Positions 28,601 through 36,871 are shown, counted from the first letter of the stretch. The stretch: 64,000 nucleotides of DNA from Lachnospiraceae bacterium (GCA_900770345.1 CAAGKF010000230.1:24428-88427), one strand, 5' to 3'. Translations and numbers: made by a program. The notes: generated by a model not told the origin, from the sequence alone.

Positions 28601-29745
28601 ATAAGTACGGCTGGAATACAGTAAGTTATACTCTGTCAGGAGGCAAATTACCGGAGGGAATGGTCGTAAGGCAGAATGGTGAGCTGTATGGCGTGCCGAA
28701 GGAAGCGGGCTCCTTTACATTTACAGTCAGGATGAGAAGCAGCGAGGATGATTTTGAATCAAGTACAAAGACGTATACCTTGTTCGTTGCTGAAAATACA
28801 GATACGAATGTAGAAAATGCGACAGATCCGGGATATGAGCTTACGCAGCGCATAAAGAATATAACGCTGAGTGACACGGATGATCAGACAATGGTATCCC
28901 AGGGCGTTTACGGTGAATTCGTAGACATCTTCCTTGATGGTGAAAAGCTGGTCGAAGGAGAAGATTATGATTCGGAATCAGGAAGCACAAGAATCACTAT
29001 CCGTAGCCAGACATTGAAGGCGTCAGGTACGACTGGAACCCATACGCTGGGTGTCGAATTCAGAACCAGCGATACGAACTCTTTAAAACGCGCGGCACAG
29101 AACTACCGGGTGACAGGCAGCGGAAGCAGCTTCGGTGGCAGTGATGACAGCTCTGAAAGTACATCATCCGTGAACCGCGATTCCAGGAGGGGCTATGTGG
29201 ACTCTGAAAACGGAATCATTACAGGGACGGCTGCAGGGTATTCGCAATGGTATCTGGATGAAAATGGCTGGAAGCTGATTTATGCTGACGGCACTGCGGC
29301 CTGCGGTTATATGATAGATCAGGATAACGGCGGCAGCGCAGAGCAGGTACTCTGGGAGAAGGTAAATGGAGCCTGGTATGCGTTTGGAGTTGACGGATAC
29401 CTGAAATCCGGCTGGATCTGTGATTATCAACTGGGAAGCTGGTATTATATGACCGTTGAGAACGGAATGCGCTCCGGCTGGTATATAGATCCTCAGGATG
29501 GATATACTTATTACTTAGATCCCCGGACTGGAAAGATCGCAGCAGGATGGAACCTGATCCAGGATAAATGGTATTATTTTAATGACATTGTGGCAGCGCC
29601 TACCTGGTTTTTTGATGAAAACAGGGGTGAGTGGTTTTACAATATTTTGAGTAAAAACAGACCATACGGCTCCATGTATCGTAATGAAAAGACACCGGAT
29701 GGATATACCGTGGATTCTGACGGAGTTTGGGATGAAGTGAGATAA
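25660..29745 (+). CDS. Large secreted Glu-rich wall-binding protein
   Basis: Protein of 1361 residues. It has a signal peptide (about 1-28, cleavage after ASA), a Glu/Gly/Thr repeat tract (about 70-190), many beta-rich extracellular domains (about 200-1080), an Ig-like putative region (about 970-1060), a Ser/Gly linker and C-terminal choline-binding-type repeats (about 1180-1340: GSWYYMTVENGMRSGWY, DKWYYFND). These repeats suggest non-covalent wall attachment. The ATG overlaps the kinase stop, so it is the last gene of the Tad operon, possibly an adhesin linked to the pilus or kinase. Function not established. Confidence 0.8.
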   Translation: MRSVKKGLAVLLAVLLMVPTQAVASAAAPSEYVEEQGAFDGQEASEEEKTGGGEKTDGEEAGGKEEIGEEETGEEEETGEEGETGEEEETGEEGETGEEEETGEEEETGEEGKAGEEEETEEEGENAEEEAGEEENGEEEETGEEGENGEEEEIGEEEETGEEGENGKEKEKQEIEEVLEEELFEDYVLLANGTMATPSSASNRTGEAEEIFVNTGNWEFQVVSQEDFFDNGLGDAYFEEDGSYTIQIPEENPYFPYEVQFTCDGDVTNEWFMTPDDSVEIGDHTFYVSAYFDGTVVTQMSLEIAGDTVIVYPQEKEFTNNGGIALFSFMPLEERELCVDLTGYTPLELTMISVGSVFAGDNALEDTDKLIWTIEGADNYQISSSGDLIDLSYETCYGGTTWEMIAGENDQLAGSNIRYFVEVETTESEYWLIPTVYTQETNGKRTFVTVLDEYCIYDDYYDEDEYYGDQWRYLEIETSLDDWQEDKAVYVKLEIDSEAFGKSGYDHIKIYEGNFLSPEEAVSGKDIAEQIFCSDMTETDAGYMVSDEEVDLTMVAFDAEGNAVGCLPFTAELYQNSNWLSFSGMYAVDGDTADKISTSSASIWNSDGSCTRTYTLEPGYDADSIYYLTMSYYKMHQEQSEAVTAAYVGKYSSIAAAKAAGASDVKEKLFAEKTVNGYAADYSKGVTFSVFVGEDGTGEQEIYIYQIKTVEGEIAYSSDTYVRFYGLADSDGKSVDCYVVDSDEDSYAENNYITILVNETVNLTDLAPKFSVSSEKLHLYAEGSSSPEISGKSLHDFSGGPVQYTASAENGINAKNYWLQIVQETEGAGPLYINSLADKEADTEEKDGVIYSTREIYLDGRHDYIHDILMINSGKDEMASLSAELVSAEVELDEYWKLNGVYDLPGFDLENRSNMAKLRIKIKNDAEAGSDVSGTLTIRSGDKVLMVLTLIGSIGDPTIITDDIPKAVKYVPYGTMIQNNNKYGWNTVSYTLSGGKLPEGMVVRQNGELYGVPKEAGSFTFTVRMRSSEDDFESSTKTYTLFVAENTDTNVENATDPGYELTQRIKNITLSDTDDQTMVSQGVYGEFVDIFLDGEKLVEGEDYDSESGSTRITIRSQTLKASGTTGTHTLGVEFRTSDTNSLKRAAQNYRVTGSGSSFGGSDDSSESTSSVNRDSRRGYVDSENGIITGTAAGYSQWYLDENGWKLIYADGTAACGYMIDQDNGGSAEQVLWEKVNGAWYAFGVDGYLKSGWICDYQLGSWYYMTVENGMRSGWYIDPQDGYTYYLDPRTGKIAAGWNLIQDKWYYFNDIVAAPTWFFDENRGEWFYNILSKNRPYGSMYRNEKTPDGYTVDSDGVWDEVR
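25870..26170 (+). repeat. 18-bp coding repeats (ETGEEE/ETGEEG)
   Basis: About sixteen imperfect 18-bp units of the type GAAGAAGAAACCGGGGAG coding for ETGEEE or ETGEEG, then degenerate versions with Asn. Purine-rich DNA leaves long open frames in other frames and on the minus strand; these are artefacts. Such tracts tend to vary in length between strains. Confidence 0.85.
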
Positions 29746-29769
29746 AGTAAAATGAATTGAAATAAAATG

Positions 29770-29802
29770 CAGGGCAGCCGGACCGAAAATCCGGCTGCCC
29801 TG
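29770..29802. terminator. Hairpin terminator after the wall protein
   Basis: Perfect 12-bp stem CAGGGCAGCCGG (29770-29781) / CCGGCTGCCCTG (29791-29802). On the minus strand it is followed by CATTTTATTT, so it should end the small gene at 29850-30140 and can also stop the Tad operon. Confidence 0.75.
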
Positions 29803-29849
29803 ACAGCATTAGCAGCCAAAACTAAAATACTCGCAGAGAGCAGAACAAA

Positions 29850-30140
29850 TTACTCACAGTCCGTCAGCAGCGGGATAATGGAATCCAGTTTGGCCTTCAG
29901 TACTCCTTCCAGTGCGGTGATCTGCTCCAGTGTAGCCTGCACGGAGGTGTCGATGGCGATCAGGTTGTCGATGTCGCTGTAGGATGAAATTATCTTATTG
30001 AGCTTGGCGCATTCTGCGTTTAAAATGCAGGCCAGGGCATCTTCCTGGTGGGCGATGGAGGTCGCGATGCTCAGGATGACCGGGCAGGGACAGGATTTCG
30101 GACATTCGGATGGATGAGTTGTGTTGCACATTTCTGACAT
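29850..30140 (-). CDS. Small Cys-containing protein
   Basis: Protein of 96 residues, unrecognised by name. The N terminus has five Cys (CNTTHPSECPKSCPCP and one before), followed by SIATSIAHQEDALACILNAE. This helix resembles the SIAxxExALAxILNAE motif I recall from Clostridial spore-surface and collagen-like proteins, so a spore coat or exosporium role is possible, but this is memory-based. AAGGAG precedes the ATG. Confidence 0.6.
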   Translation of the reverse strand: MSEMCNTTHPSECPKSCPCPVILSIATSIAHQEDALACILNAECAKLNKIISSYSDIDNLIAIDTSVQATLEQITALEGVLKAKLDSIIPLLTDCE

Positions 30141-30270
30141 AAGGTTTGTCTCCTTTCATATTGATGTAATAACAGTATATGGACAACGGCGAAAAGTGTG
30201 ACAACCCATATAGGCGATGGGAATAGAACTTACAATTCTATTACAAACTTTCTAATAATTTGATATTTCG

Positions 30271-30298
30271 TTGATTTTAGGCAATGCTATGCTAGAAT
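30271..30298 (+). promoter_or_regulatory. Promoter of nfeD-SPFH operon
   Basis: TTGATT (30271-30276) and TAGAAT (30293-30298), 16-bp spacer, 32 bp before the NfeD gene. Confidence 0.55.
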
Positions 30299-30330
30299 AG
30301 ATGTAAGCAGGTAGAAAAGGAGGGGATTTT

Positions 30331-30798
30331 ATGTCAGTCCTGTGGCTTGCTGCGTTTGTTCTGTTTCTGATCGCGGAAGGCATGACGGTATCGCTTACCA
30401 GCATATGGTTTGCGGGAGGAGCATTGGCGGCTCTGGTGGCACAGGTCCTGGGAGCAGGTATCAAGCTTCAGCTGGGGGCTTTTACGGCGGTGTCATTTCT
30501 GCTGTTTTTTATGGTGCGTCCCTTTGCCGGCCGGTATCTGCAGCCGAAGCGGACCAGCACCAACGTAAGTGCCTTTGTCGGAAGAAAGGTCACGGTGAAG
30601 GAACCTGTTGACAATGCTGCCGGAACGGGGTCTGCCTTGCTGGGAGGTGAGACATGGCTTGCCTCAGCGGCAAAGGAGGGGGAAACCTTTCGGCCAGGAG
30701 AGATAGTAACCGTTGTTTCCGTAAAAGGGGCAAGGCTTCTGGTAGAAGCTGTTGCGGAACAGAATGATCTCAAAGAGGATCAGAAGAAAGAAATGTAA
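30331..30798 (+). CDS. NfeD-like membrane protein
   Basis: Short NfeD protein of 155 residues without the ClpP-like protease domain. Two to three N-terminal membrane helices (about 2-65) precede an OB-fold domain (about 85-145: FVGRKVTVKEPV, GETWLASA, FRPGEIVTVVSVKGARLLVE). NfeD proteins are almost always paired with SPFH proteins and support their membrane organisation. The SPFH gene follows after 31 bp. AAAGGAGGGG lies before the ATG. Confidence 0.9.
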   Translation: MSVLWLAAFVLFLIAEGMTVSLTSIWFAGGALAALVAQVLGAGIKLQLGAFTAVSFLLFFMVRPFAGRYLQPKRTSTNVSAFVGRKVTVKEPVDNAAGTGSALLGGETWLASAAKEGETFRPGEIVTVVSVKGARLLVEAVAEQNDLKEDQKKEM

Positions 30799-30829
30799 AA
30801 GAACGGAAAGTGTATGAAGGAGGTTTGTT

Positions 30830-31792
30830 ATGCTTACTGCAATCGGAGGTTTTATGGCATTTATTTTTATTGCGATCATTATTTTATTTGTCCTTTCCAG
30901 CTGTGTCCGCATTGTGCCCCAGGCTCAGGCGCTGGTGGTGGAACGTCTGGGGGCCTATCTGGGAACCTATGAGGTGGGAATTCATTTTTTGATCCCGTTT
31001 ATTGACCGTGTGGCCAGAAGGGTGAATCTGAAGGAGCAGGTAGAGGATTTCCCGCCCCAGCCTGTTATTACCAAGGATAATGTTACCATGCAGATCGATA
31101 CGGTAGTATTCTTTTATATTACGGATCCGAAGATGTTTGCATATGGTGTGGAGCGTCCGCTGACGGCTATCGAGAATCTGACGGCCACAACGCTGCGAAA
31201 TATTATCGGTGACCTGGAGCTGGATGAAACGCTGACCTCCCGAGAGACGATCAATGCAAGGATGCAGGAATCACTGGATCTTGCCACTGACCCCTGGGGG
31301 ATCAAGATCACCAGGGTAGAGCTTAAGAATATTATTCCTCCGGCGGCTATTCAGGAGGCGATGGAGAAACAGATGAAGGCGGAGCGTGAGCGCCGTGAAT
31401 CTATCCTGCGGGCAGAGGGTGAGAAGAAGTCCATGATCCTGGTGGCAGAAGGCAACAAGGAGTCTGCAGTGCTGAATGCGGAGGCAGAGAAGGAAGCAGC
31501 CATCCTGCGGGCAGAGGCGGAGAAGGAGAAGAAGATCAAGGAAGCCCAGGGCCAGGCGGAGGCGATCCGCACTGTGCAGCAGGCTACGGCGGATGGCATC
31601 CGTTTCATCAAGGAAGCGGGAGCTGATGCGGCGGTGCTTCAGTTAAAGAGTCTGGAAGCCTTTCAGGCGGCGGCCAACGGAAAGGCCAATAAGATCATTA
31701 TCCCATCTGATATTCAGGGGATTGCCGGTATGGTGAAGGCTCTGACAGAGGTGGCAGCCGTGGAAAATGCGGGAGAGAAGGATCAGGTCTGA
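30830..31792 (+). CDS. SPFH/Band 7 (stomatin-like) membrane protein
   Basis: Protein of 320 residues. It has an N-terminal membrane hairpin (about 6-28), an SPFH domain (about 30-190; LVVERLGAYLGTYEVGIHFL, DNVTMQIDTVVFFYI) and a coiled coil rich in AEAEKEAAILRAEAEKEKK (about 190-260). QmcA/stomatin-like proteins form membrane microdomain scaffolds and affect FtsH-type proteolysis. It forms a two-gene operon with nfeD. GGAGG precedes the ATG. Confidence 0.93.
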   Translation: MLTAIGGFMAFIFIAIIILFVLSSCVRIVPQAQALVVERLGAYLGTYEVGIHFLIPFIDRVARRVNLKEQVEDFPPQPVITKDNVTMQIDTVVFFYITDPKMFAYGVERPLTAIENLTATTLRNIIGDLELDETLTSRETINARMQESLDLATDPWGIKITRVELKNIIPPAAIQEAMEKQMKAERERRESILRAEGEKKSMILVAEGNKESAVLNAEAEKEAAILRAEAEKEKKIKEAQGQAEAIRTVQQATADGIRFIKEAGADAAVLQLKSLEAFQAAANGKANKIIIPSDIQGIAGMVKALTEVAAVENAGEKDQV

Positions 31793-31923
31793 GAGAAGGA
31801 TCTGGCCTGAGAGAGGATGTTCCGTATGAAGTGTTTCTGAAGACAGCCGGAAACGGCATTTCCCGACAGGAAGGGGCTGGACAAAAAAGAAAGAATGATA
31901 TAAGATAAGCGTAGAAAAACGGT

Positions 31924-31958
31924 ACCCGTCAGCACTGGCTGCAGACGGGTGCTCTTTT
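31924..31958 (+). terminator. Terminator after the SPFH gene
   Basis: Stem ACCCGTC (31924-31930) / GACGGGT (31944-31950) followed by GCTCTTTTGTTCTT. Confidence 0.7.
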
Positions 31959-32026
31959 GTTCTTATGAAAAAAGAATTTCTGTCAGGAAATTAATATCTG
32001 GGAGAGGGATACAGAAGGAGAAGGTT

Positions 32027-33409
32027 ATGGGAGAAGAAGTGGTTAAAAGAAATCGCATTACGGAGGGAAATATTTTCGGACAGCTGCTGCTGTTTTTCTT
32101 TCCGATTCTGTTCGGCACTTTCTTTCAGCAGCTGTATAATACAGCGGATGCTATGGTTGTGGGGCGCTTTGTGGGAAAGCAGGCGCTGGCGGCTGTAGGC
32201 GGAACTACCAGTACGCTGATCAATTTGCTGGTGGGATTTTTCGTTGGTCTTTCCAGCGGCGCCACCGTGGTCATTTCCCAGTTTTACGGAGCCAGAAAGG
32301 CGGACAAGGTTCACTGGGCAGTACATACCTCCATCGCCTTTTCGATTCTGGGAGGAATTGTGCTTATGACAGTAGGACAGACGGCCTGTCACTGGGCCCT
32401 GGTGACGATGAAAACGCCGGAGGATGTGCTGCCTCACGCTCTGATCTATCTGCGGATCTATTTTCTGGGCATGATAGCCAATCTGCTTTATAATATGGGG
32501 GCCGGGATCCTGCGTGCTGTGGGAGATTCCAAACGTCCCCTGTATTTTCTCGTGGCCAGCTGTCTGATCAATATTGTGGTGGATGTGGTGCTGGTGGCGG
32601 TGCTGAAGCTGGGGGTGGCCGGAGCGGCCATTGCGACCGTTTCTTCTCAGGTTTTCAGCGCTGTGCTGGTTGTAACGGCTCTGATGCGCACCGATGATAT
32701 GTACAGACTTGTGTGGAAGAAGGTACGCATTGATACGATTATGCTGCGAAGGATCGTACGCATCGGTGTACCGGCCGGCATGCAGTCTGTTATGTATAAT
32801 ATTTCCAATATTATTATCCAGGCAGGCGTCAATACGCTTGGCACAGACAATGTAACAGCCTGGGCAACCTACGGAAAGGTGGACGGCCTGTTCTGGATGA
32901 TGACCAATGCACTGGGAATCGCGGTCACCACCTTTGTGGGCCAGAATTACGGCGCGGGCCGTATGGACCGGGTGAGGAAGGGAGCCGGAGCCTGCGTGAT
33001 CATAGGCACCACTTTAACTGCTCTGGTGGGAGGACTGCTGTATTTTTACGGGCATGTGCTGATCGAGCTGTTTACCTCTGACGTGGGAGTGCAGAAGATC
33101 TGCATGCAGCTGATCCATTTTATGGTGCCTACCTTTATTACATATATCGGAATCGAGATATTGTCCGGTACTCTGAGGGGAGTGGCAGATACATGGACCC
33201 CTCTGATGATCACCTGTGTCGGTATCTGTGTTCTGCGTGTTATGTGGATCACCTTTGTGCTGCCTCATTTCCATACCATACTGGGAGCTGCTGTCTGCTA
33301 TCCCATCAGCTGGAGCCTGACTACGGTGGCTTTCGTTATTTACTATTACTTTTTCAGTACCCTGCGGCGCTGGAACGGAACAGCGCTTTTCAGGAGAACA
33401 GGACGGTAG
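32027..33409 (+). CDS. MATE-family efflux transporter
   Basis: Twelve-helix transporter of 460 residues in two MatE halves. Signature blocks include LLLFFFPILFGTFFQQLYNT, ADAMVVGRFVG and GVPAGMQSVMYNISN. MATE proteins export drugs or metabolites using Na+ or H+. The start 32027 has AAGGAG 8 bases before it; the frame continues upstream into the terminator at 31924-31958, so the longer version is unlikely. A 28-bp tandem duplication starts at its stop codon. Confidence 0.92.
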   Translation: MGEEVVKRNRITEGNIFGQLLLFFFPILFGTFFQQLYNTADAMVVGRFVGKQALAAVGGTTSTLINLLVGFFVGLSSGATVVISQFYGARKADKVHWAVHTSIAFSILGGIVLMTVGQTACHWALVTMKTPEDVLPHALIYLRIYFLGMIANLLYNMGAGILRAVGDSKRPLYFLVASCLINIVVDVVLVAVLKLGVAGAAIATVSSQVFSAVLVVTALMRTDDMYRLVWKKVRIDTIMLRRIVRIGVPAGMQSVMYNISNIIIQAGVNTLGTDNVTAWATYGKVDGLFWMMTNALGIAVTTFVGQNYGAGRMDRVRKGAGACVIIGTTLTALVGGLLYFYGHVLIELFTSDVGVQKICMQLIHFMVPTFITYIGIEILSGTLRGVADTWTPLMITCVGICVLRVMWITFVLPHFHTILGAAVCYPISWSLTTVAFVIYYYFFSTLRRWNGTALFRRTGR

Positions 33410-33460
33410 CAGGACGATAGGTATTTTTTGTTGGTAGCAGGACGATAGGTATTTTTTGTT
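33405..33460 (+). repeat. Perfect 28-bp tandem duplication at the MATE gene end
   Basis: Two exact copies of a 28-bp unit (33405-33432 and 33433-33460) beginning GGTAGCAGGACGATAGG and ending TATTTTTTGTT. The first copy holds the TAG stop codon of the MATE gene. It looks like a recent slippage duplication. Confidence 0.95.
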
Positions 33461-33527
33461 TGCCTGCCGTAAGATTCTGTGGTACAATACAAGGTAAATT
33501 TGTCCGGAAAAGGAAGGCTTTGGAATT

Positions 33528-34361
33528 ATGATACAGGATATAGCGCCGCATGTATACGATCCCGTGTACCGGCAGAAGGAGCCGGAGGATGAGGATTTCC
33601 TTCTTCACTATGAAAATAATAAGGTTATGCTGCTGAAAAGTGAAGACGGACTTCGGATTCCTGTTTTTCGCGATCTGAAAGGAGCGGAAAATGTAAAGAA
33701 ATCCGCTTATTATATGTTTTCTGTTGATGGAAAAGGCTATTATCTGGCAACGGAGATGGATGTGCCGGAATCCGACAGTTACGTGCTGGAGGGTCTCACC
33801 ATATTCCGCACCTTTGAGCCGGTGTATCAGGCATTTGCGGGCATCACGGGAAGTCAGATCTTCCGGTGGAGGCAGAGCCGGAGGTTCTGCGGCTGCTGCG
33901 GAGGAAAGATGGAGCCAAGTACCAAAGAGAGAGCCATGGTCTGCCCGGAATGCGGGCAGACAGAGTATCCCAAGATCAGCCCGGCTGTTATCGTGGCCAT
34001 AAAAAACGGGGACAGGCTCCTGATGTCACGCTATGCCAGAGGGACATACCGCAGATATGCCCTGATCGCCGGCTTTGTGGAGGTGGGCGAGACCTTTGAG
34101 GATTGTGTCCGCCGGGAAGTGATGGAGGAGGTCGGGCTGAAAATAAAGAACATCCGTTACTACAAGAGTCAGCCCTGGGCCTTTTCCGATACGGAAATGG
34201 TAGGTTTCACAGCGGAGCTGGACGGGGACGATACGATCCATCTGGAAAGGGAGGAACTGTCGGAGGCCGGCTGGTTCACCAGAGATGAGATCGAGGAGTA
34301 CAGCCCCTTTATCAGTGTAGGCCATGAAATGATGAAAGCCTTCAGGGACGGAAGGCTGTAG
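33528..34361 (+). CDS. nudC: NAD+ diphosphatase (NudC-type NUDIX)
   Basis: Protein of 277 residues. It has an N-terminal NudC-like domain, a zinc ribbon (CGCCGGK and CPECGQ, about 122-146) and a NUDIX box GFVEVGETFEDCVRREVMEE followed by VGL. The post-box motif SQPWAFSDTEMVGF matches the SQPWPFPxS signature of NADH pyrophosphatases. Members hydrolyse NAD(H) and remove NAD caps from RNA. It ends ten bases before the HAD gene start, implying co-transcription. Confidence 0.9.
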   Translation: MIQDIAPHVYDPVYRQKEPEDEDFLLHYENNKVMLLKSEDGLRIPVFRDLKGAENVKKSAYYMFSVDGKGYYLATEMDVPESDSYVLEGLTIFRTFEPVYQAFAGITGSQIFRWRQSRRFCGCCGGKMEPSTKERAMVCPECGQTEYPKISPAVIVAIKNGDRLLMSRYARGTYRRYALIAGFVEVGETFEDCVRREVMEEVGLKIKNIRYYKSQPWAFSDTEMVGFTAELDGDDTIHLEREELSEAGWFTRDEIEEYSPFISVGHEMMKAFRDGRL

Positions 34362-34372
34362 GGAGGATGAGG

Positions 34373-35047
34373 ATGAAGAAAAAGTACATACTGTTTGATC
34401 TGGACGGAACATTGACTGATCCCAAGGAAGGAATCACAAAGTCCGTACAGTATGCTCTGCGCCGCTATGAAATTGAAGTGGAGGATCTGGATACGCTGAT
34501 TCCTTTTATCGGTCCGCCTCTTATGGACAGCTATATGCGCTTTTATGATTTTACGCCGGAGCAGGCCAGAGAAGGCGTTCAGGTTTACCGGGAATATTTC
34601 CGGGAGAAGGGGTGGAAGGAGAACAAAGAGATCCCCGGGATCCGCAGTATGCTTGCAGAGCTGAAAGCTGCGGGCAAGACCCTTCTGGTGGCTACCTCCA
34701 AGCCGGAGCCCTTTGCGAAAAGGATACTGGATCATTTTGAACTGTCACAGTTTTTTGATTTTATCGGCGGCGCCGATATGGGAGAGACCAGGGTGAAGAA
34801 GGCGGATGTGATCCGCTATGTTCTGGAAAACTGCGGAATCGGACAGGATGAGGAGAGCCTAAAGCATGCGGTTATGGTTGGAGACAGAGAGCATGATGTG
34901 CTGGGGGCCAGAGAATGCGGCCTGGAATGCATCGGTGTTCTTTTCGGATACGGCAGCAGACAGGAGATGGAAGCGTGCGGGGCTGCCTATATCGCGGAAA
35001 CTGTGGAGGAACTGAAAGAACTGCTTTTGTCGGAACAGCGGTTCTGA
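34373..35047 (+). CDS. HAD-family hydrolase, phosphoglycolate phosphatase-like
   Basis: Haloacid dehalogenase superfamily phosphatase of 224 residues. Motif I is FDLDGTLTD, motif II is LLVATSKPEPF, the Lys motif lies near VKKADVI and motif IV is VMVGDREHDVLGA. A helical cap sits between I and II. The start 34373 is six bases after GGGAGG; the ATG at 34367 abuts it. Gph-type proteins remove 2-phosphoglycolate or act on other small phosphates; substrate is not determined by sequence. Confidence 0.88.
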   Translation: MKKKYILFDLDGTLTDPKEGITKSVQYALRRYEIEVEDLDTLIPFIGPPLMDSYMRFYDFTPEQAREGVQVYREYFREKGWKENKEIPGIRSMLAELKAAGKTLLVATSKPEPFAKRILDHFELSQFFDFIGGADMGETRVKKADVIRYVLENCGIGQDEESLKHAVMVGDREHDVLGARECGLECIGVLFGYGSRQEMEACGAAYIAETVEELKELLLSEQRF

Positions 35048-35062
35048 CCATAACTAAAAATC

Positions 35063-35115
35063 ATAATAACCATTCCTATTATGCAATTGACAAATAGAAC
35101 AATGGTTGTTATCAT
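35063..35115 (+). promoter_or_regulatory. ilvN promoter flanked by a 12-bp dyad
   Basis: TTGACA (35087-35092) and TATCAT (35110-35115), 17-bp spacer. Arms ATAATAACCATT (35063-35074) and AATGGTTGTTAT (35101-35112) are inverted repeats with one mismatch. They bracket the -35 and overlap the -10, an arrangement expected of an operator or loop-forming site. Confidence 0.6.
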
Positions 35116-35147
35116 TAAAATTACTATGATGAGAGGATGAAGTACAG

Positions 35148-35651
35148 ATGGATGACAGAATCGTATTATCATTGCTGGTAGACAATACAGCCGGTGTGCT
35201 TGCCCGTGTTGCAGGCCTTTTCAGCCGCCGGGGATATAATATTGAGAGTCTGACCGTAGGTGTGACAGCTGACCCGCGGTATTCCAGAATGACGGTGGTT
35301 TCCCTGGGAGATCAGACCGTACTGGAGCAGATCAAGAACCAGTTAAACAAGCTGGAGGATGTAAGGGATATCAAGGAATTAAAGCCGGACCGCTCTGTGT
35401 ACAGAGAGCTGATGATGATCAAGATCCGTGCCAATGCGGCTGACCGCCAGTCTGTCAGCGCGATTTCCAGTATTTTCCGTGCCACGATCGTGGATGTGGG
35501 AAAGGATTCCCTGACAGTTATGCTGACAGGCGACCAGTCCAAGCTGGATGCCCTGATCAATCTGCTGGAGGATTATGAGATCCTGGAGCTGGCCCGTACA
35601 GGACTGACCGGTCTGGAGCGAGGCGCGGCAGATATCCGTGTTCTTCCGTAG
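35148..35651 (+). CDS. ilvN: Acetolactate synthase small subunit
   Basis: Regulatory subunit of 167 residues for acetohydroxyacid synthase, first common step of Val/Leu/Ile synthesis. The N-terminal ACT domain has VLSLLVDNTAGVLARVAGLF and RRGYNIESLTVG; the second domain spans about 80-160. The catalytic ilvB gene is not adjacent, so the large subunit must be coded elsewhere. The gene for KARI (ilvC) follows at 157 bp. Confidence 0.95.
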   Translation: MDDRIVLSLLVDNTAGVLARVAGLFSRRGYNIESLTVGVTADPRYSRMTVVSLGDQTVLEQIKNQLNKLEDVRDIKELKPDRSVYRELMMIKIRANAADRQSVSAISSIFRATIVDVGKDSLTVMLTGDQSKLDALINLLEDYEILELARTGLTGLERGAADIRVLP

Positions 35652-35808
35652 AGAAGGGCTGGTTTATTGCTTTTTAAAGAAAGCAGACAGATACATAAGA
35701 GCTTAAGGGGGCAGCCAAAGGCGGACAGAGAGTCGTCGGTTATGTTGCCTTAAACATATATTTACATTTATCATTACATTCCAAAAGGAATAAGGAGGAT
35801 TTAAGAAA

Positions 35809-36828
35809 ATGGCAAAGATCTATTATCAGGAAGATTGTAATTTATCATTACTGGAAGGCAAGACCATCGCTGTGATCGGCTACGGAAGCCAGGGACATGC
35901 ACATGCACTGAACGCAAAGGAGTCCGGCTGCCACGTTATTATCGGTCTTTATGAGGGAAGCAAGTCCTGGGCAAAGGCTGAGGCACAGGGATTTGAAGTA
36001 TATACCGCAGCAGAGGCTGCGAAGAAGGCAGATATCATCATGATCCTGATCAACGATGAGCTGCAGGCTGATATGTACAAGAAGGATATCGAGCCAAACC
36101 TGGAAGAGGGCAACATGCTGATGTTCGCACATGGCTTCAACATCCATTTCGGCTGCATCACTCCTCCAAAGAATGTGGACGTTACTATGATCGCTCCAAA
36201 GGGACCTGGACACACAGTACGTTCCGAGTATCTGGAGGGCAAGGGTGTTCCATGTCTGGTAGCTGTAGAGCAGGATGCAACCGGTAAGGCACTGGATCTG
36301 GCACTGGCATATGCACTGGCTATCGGCGGCGCAAGAGCAGGTGTGCTTGAGACCACCTTCCGTACCGAGACAGAGACCGACCTGTTCGGTGAGCAGGCTG
36401 TTCTTTGCGGCGGCGTATGTGCTCTGATGCAGGCAGGTTTTGAGACTCTGGTTGAGGCTGGCTATGATCCGAGAAATGCATACTTTGAGTGCATCCATGA
36501 GATGAAGCTGATCGTAGACCTGATCTATCAGTCCGGTTTTGCGGGTATGAGATACTCCATCTCCAATACTGCTGAGTACGGTGATTATGTAACCGGACCA
36601 AAGCTGATTACCGAAGAGACCAAGAAGACTATGAAGAAGATCCTGTCCGATATCCAGGATGGTACCTTTGCAAAGGAATTCCTGTTAGATATGTCTCCGG
36701 CAGGACGTCAGGTTCATTTCAAGGCTATGAGAAAGCTGGCTTCCGAGCATCCGTCTGAGAAGATCGGTGCAGAGATCCGTAAGCTGTACAGCTGGAACGA
36801 TGAGAGCGGAAAGCTGATCAACAACTAA
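35809..36828 (+). CDS. ilvC: Ketol-acid reductoisomerase
   Basis: Class I enzyme of 339 residues that isomerises and reduces acetolactate or acetohydroxybutyrate with NADPH and Mg2+. The Rossmann motif is GYGSQGHAHALN (about 24-35); the C-terminal knotted domain has the acidic Mg2+ ligands in TDLFGEQAVLCGG and the catalytic ECIHEMKLIVDLIY. Codon use is strongly biased toward a high-expression pattern. AAGGAGG precedes the ATG. Confidence 0.98.
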   Translation: MAKIYYQEDCNLSLLEGKTIAVIGYGSQGHAHALNAKESGCHVIIGLYEGSKSWAKAEAQGFEVYTAAEAAKKADIIMILINDELQADMYKKDIEPNLEEGNMLMFAHGFNIHFGCITPPKNVDVTMIAPKGPGHTVRSEYLEGKGVPCLVAVEQDATGKALDLALAYALAIGGARAGVLETTFRTETETDLFGEQAVLCGGVCALMQAGFETLVEAGYDPRNAYFECIHEMKLIVDLIYQSGFAGMRYSISNTAEYGDYVTGPKLITEETKKTMKKILSDIQDGTFAKEFLLDMSPAGRQVHFKAMRKLASEHPSEKIGAEIRKLYSWNDESGKLINN

Positions 36829-36871
36829 TAACAGATGTGTTTTCTGCTTTGGCAGAAAGTAAGATAAAAGA

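Noticed and set aside
35652..35808. Riboswitch or T-box between ilvN and ilvC
   Set aside because: No T-box motif or terminator/antiterminator pair seen in these 157 bases.
35848..36498. 216-residue minus-strand frame opposite ilvC
   Set aside because: Shadow of a highly biased gene.
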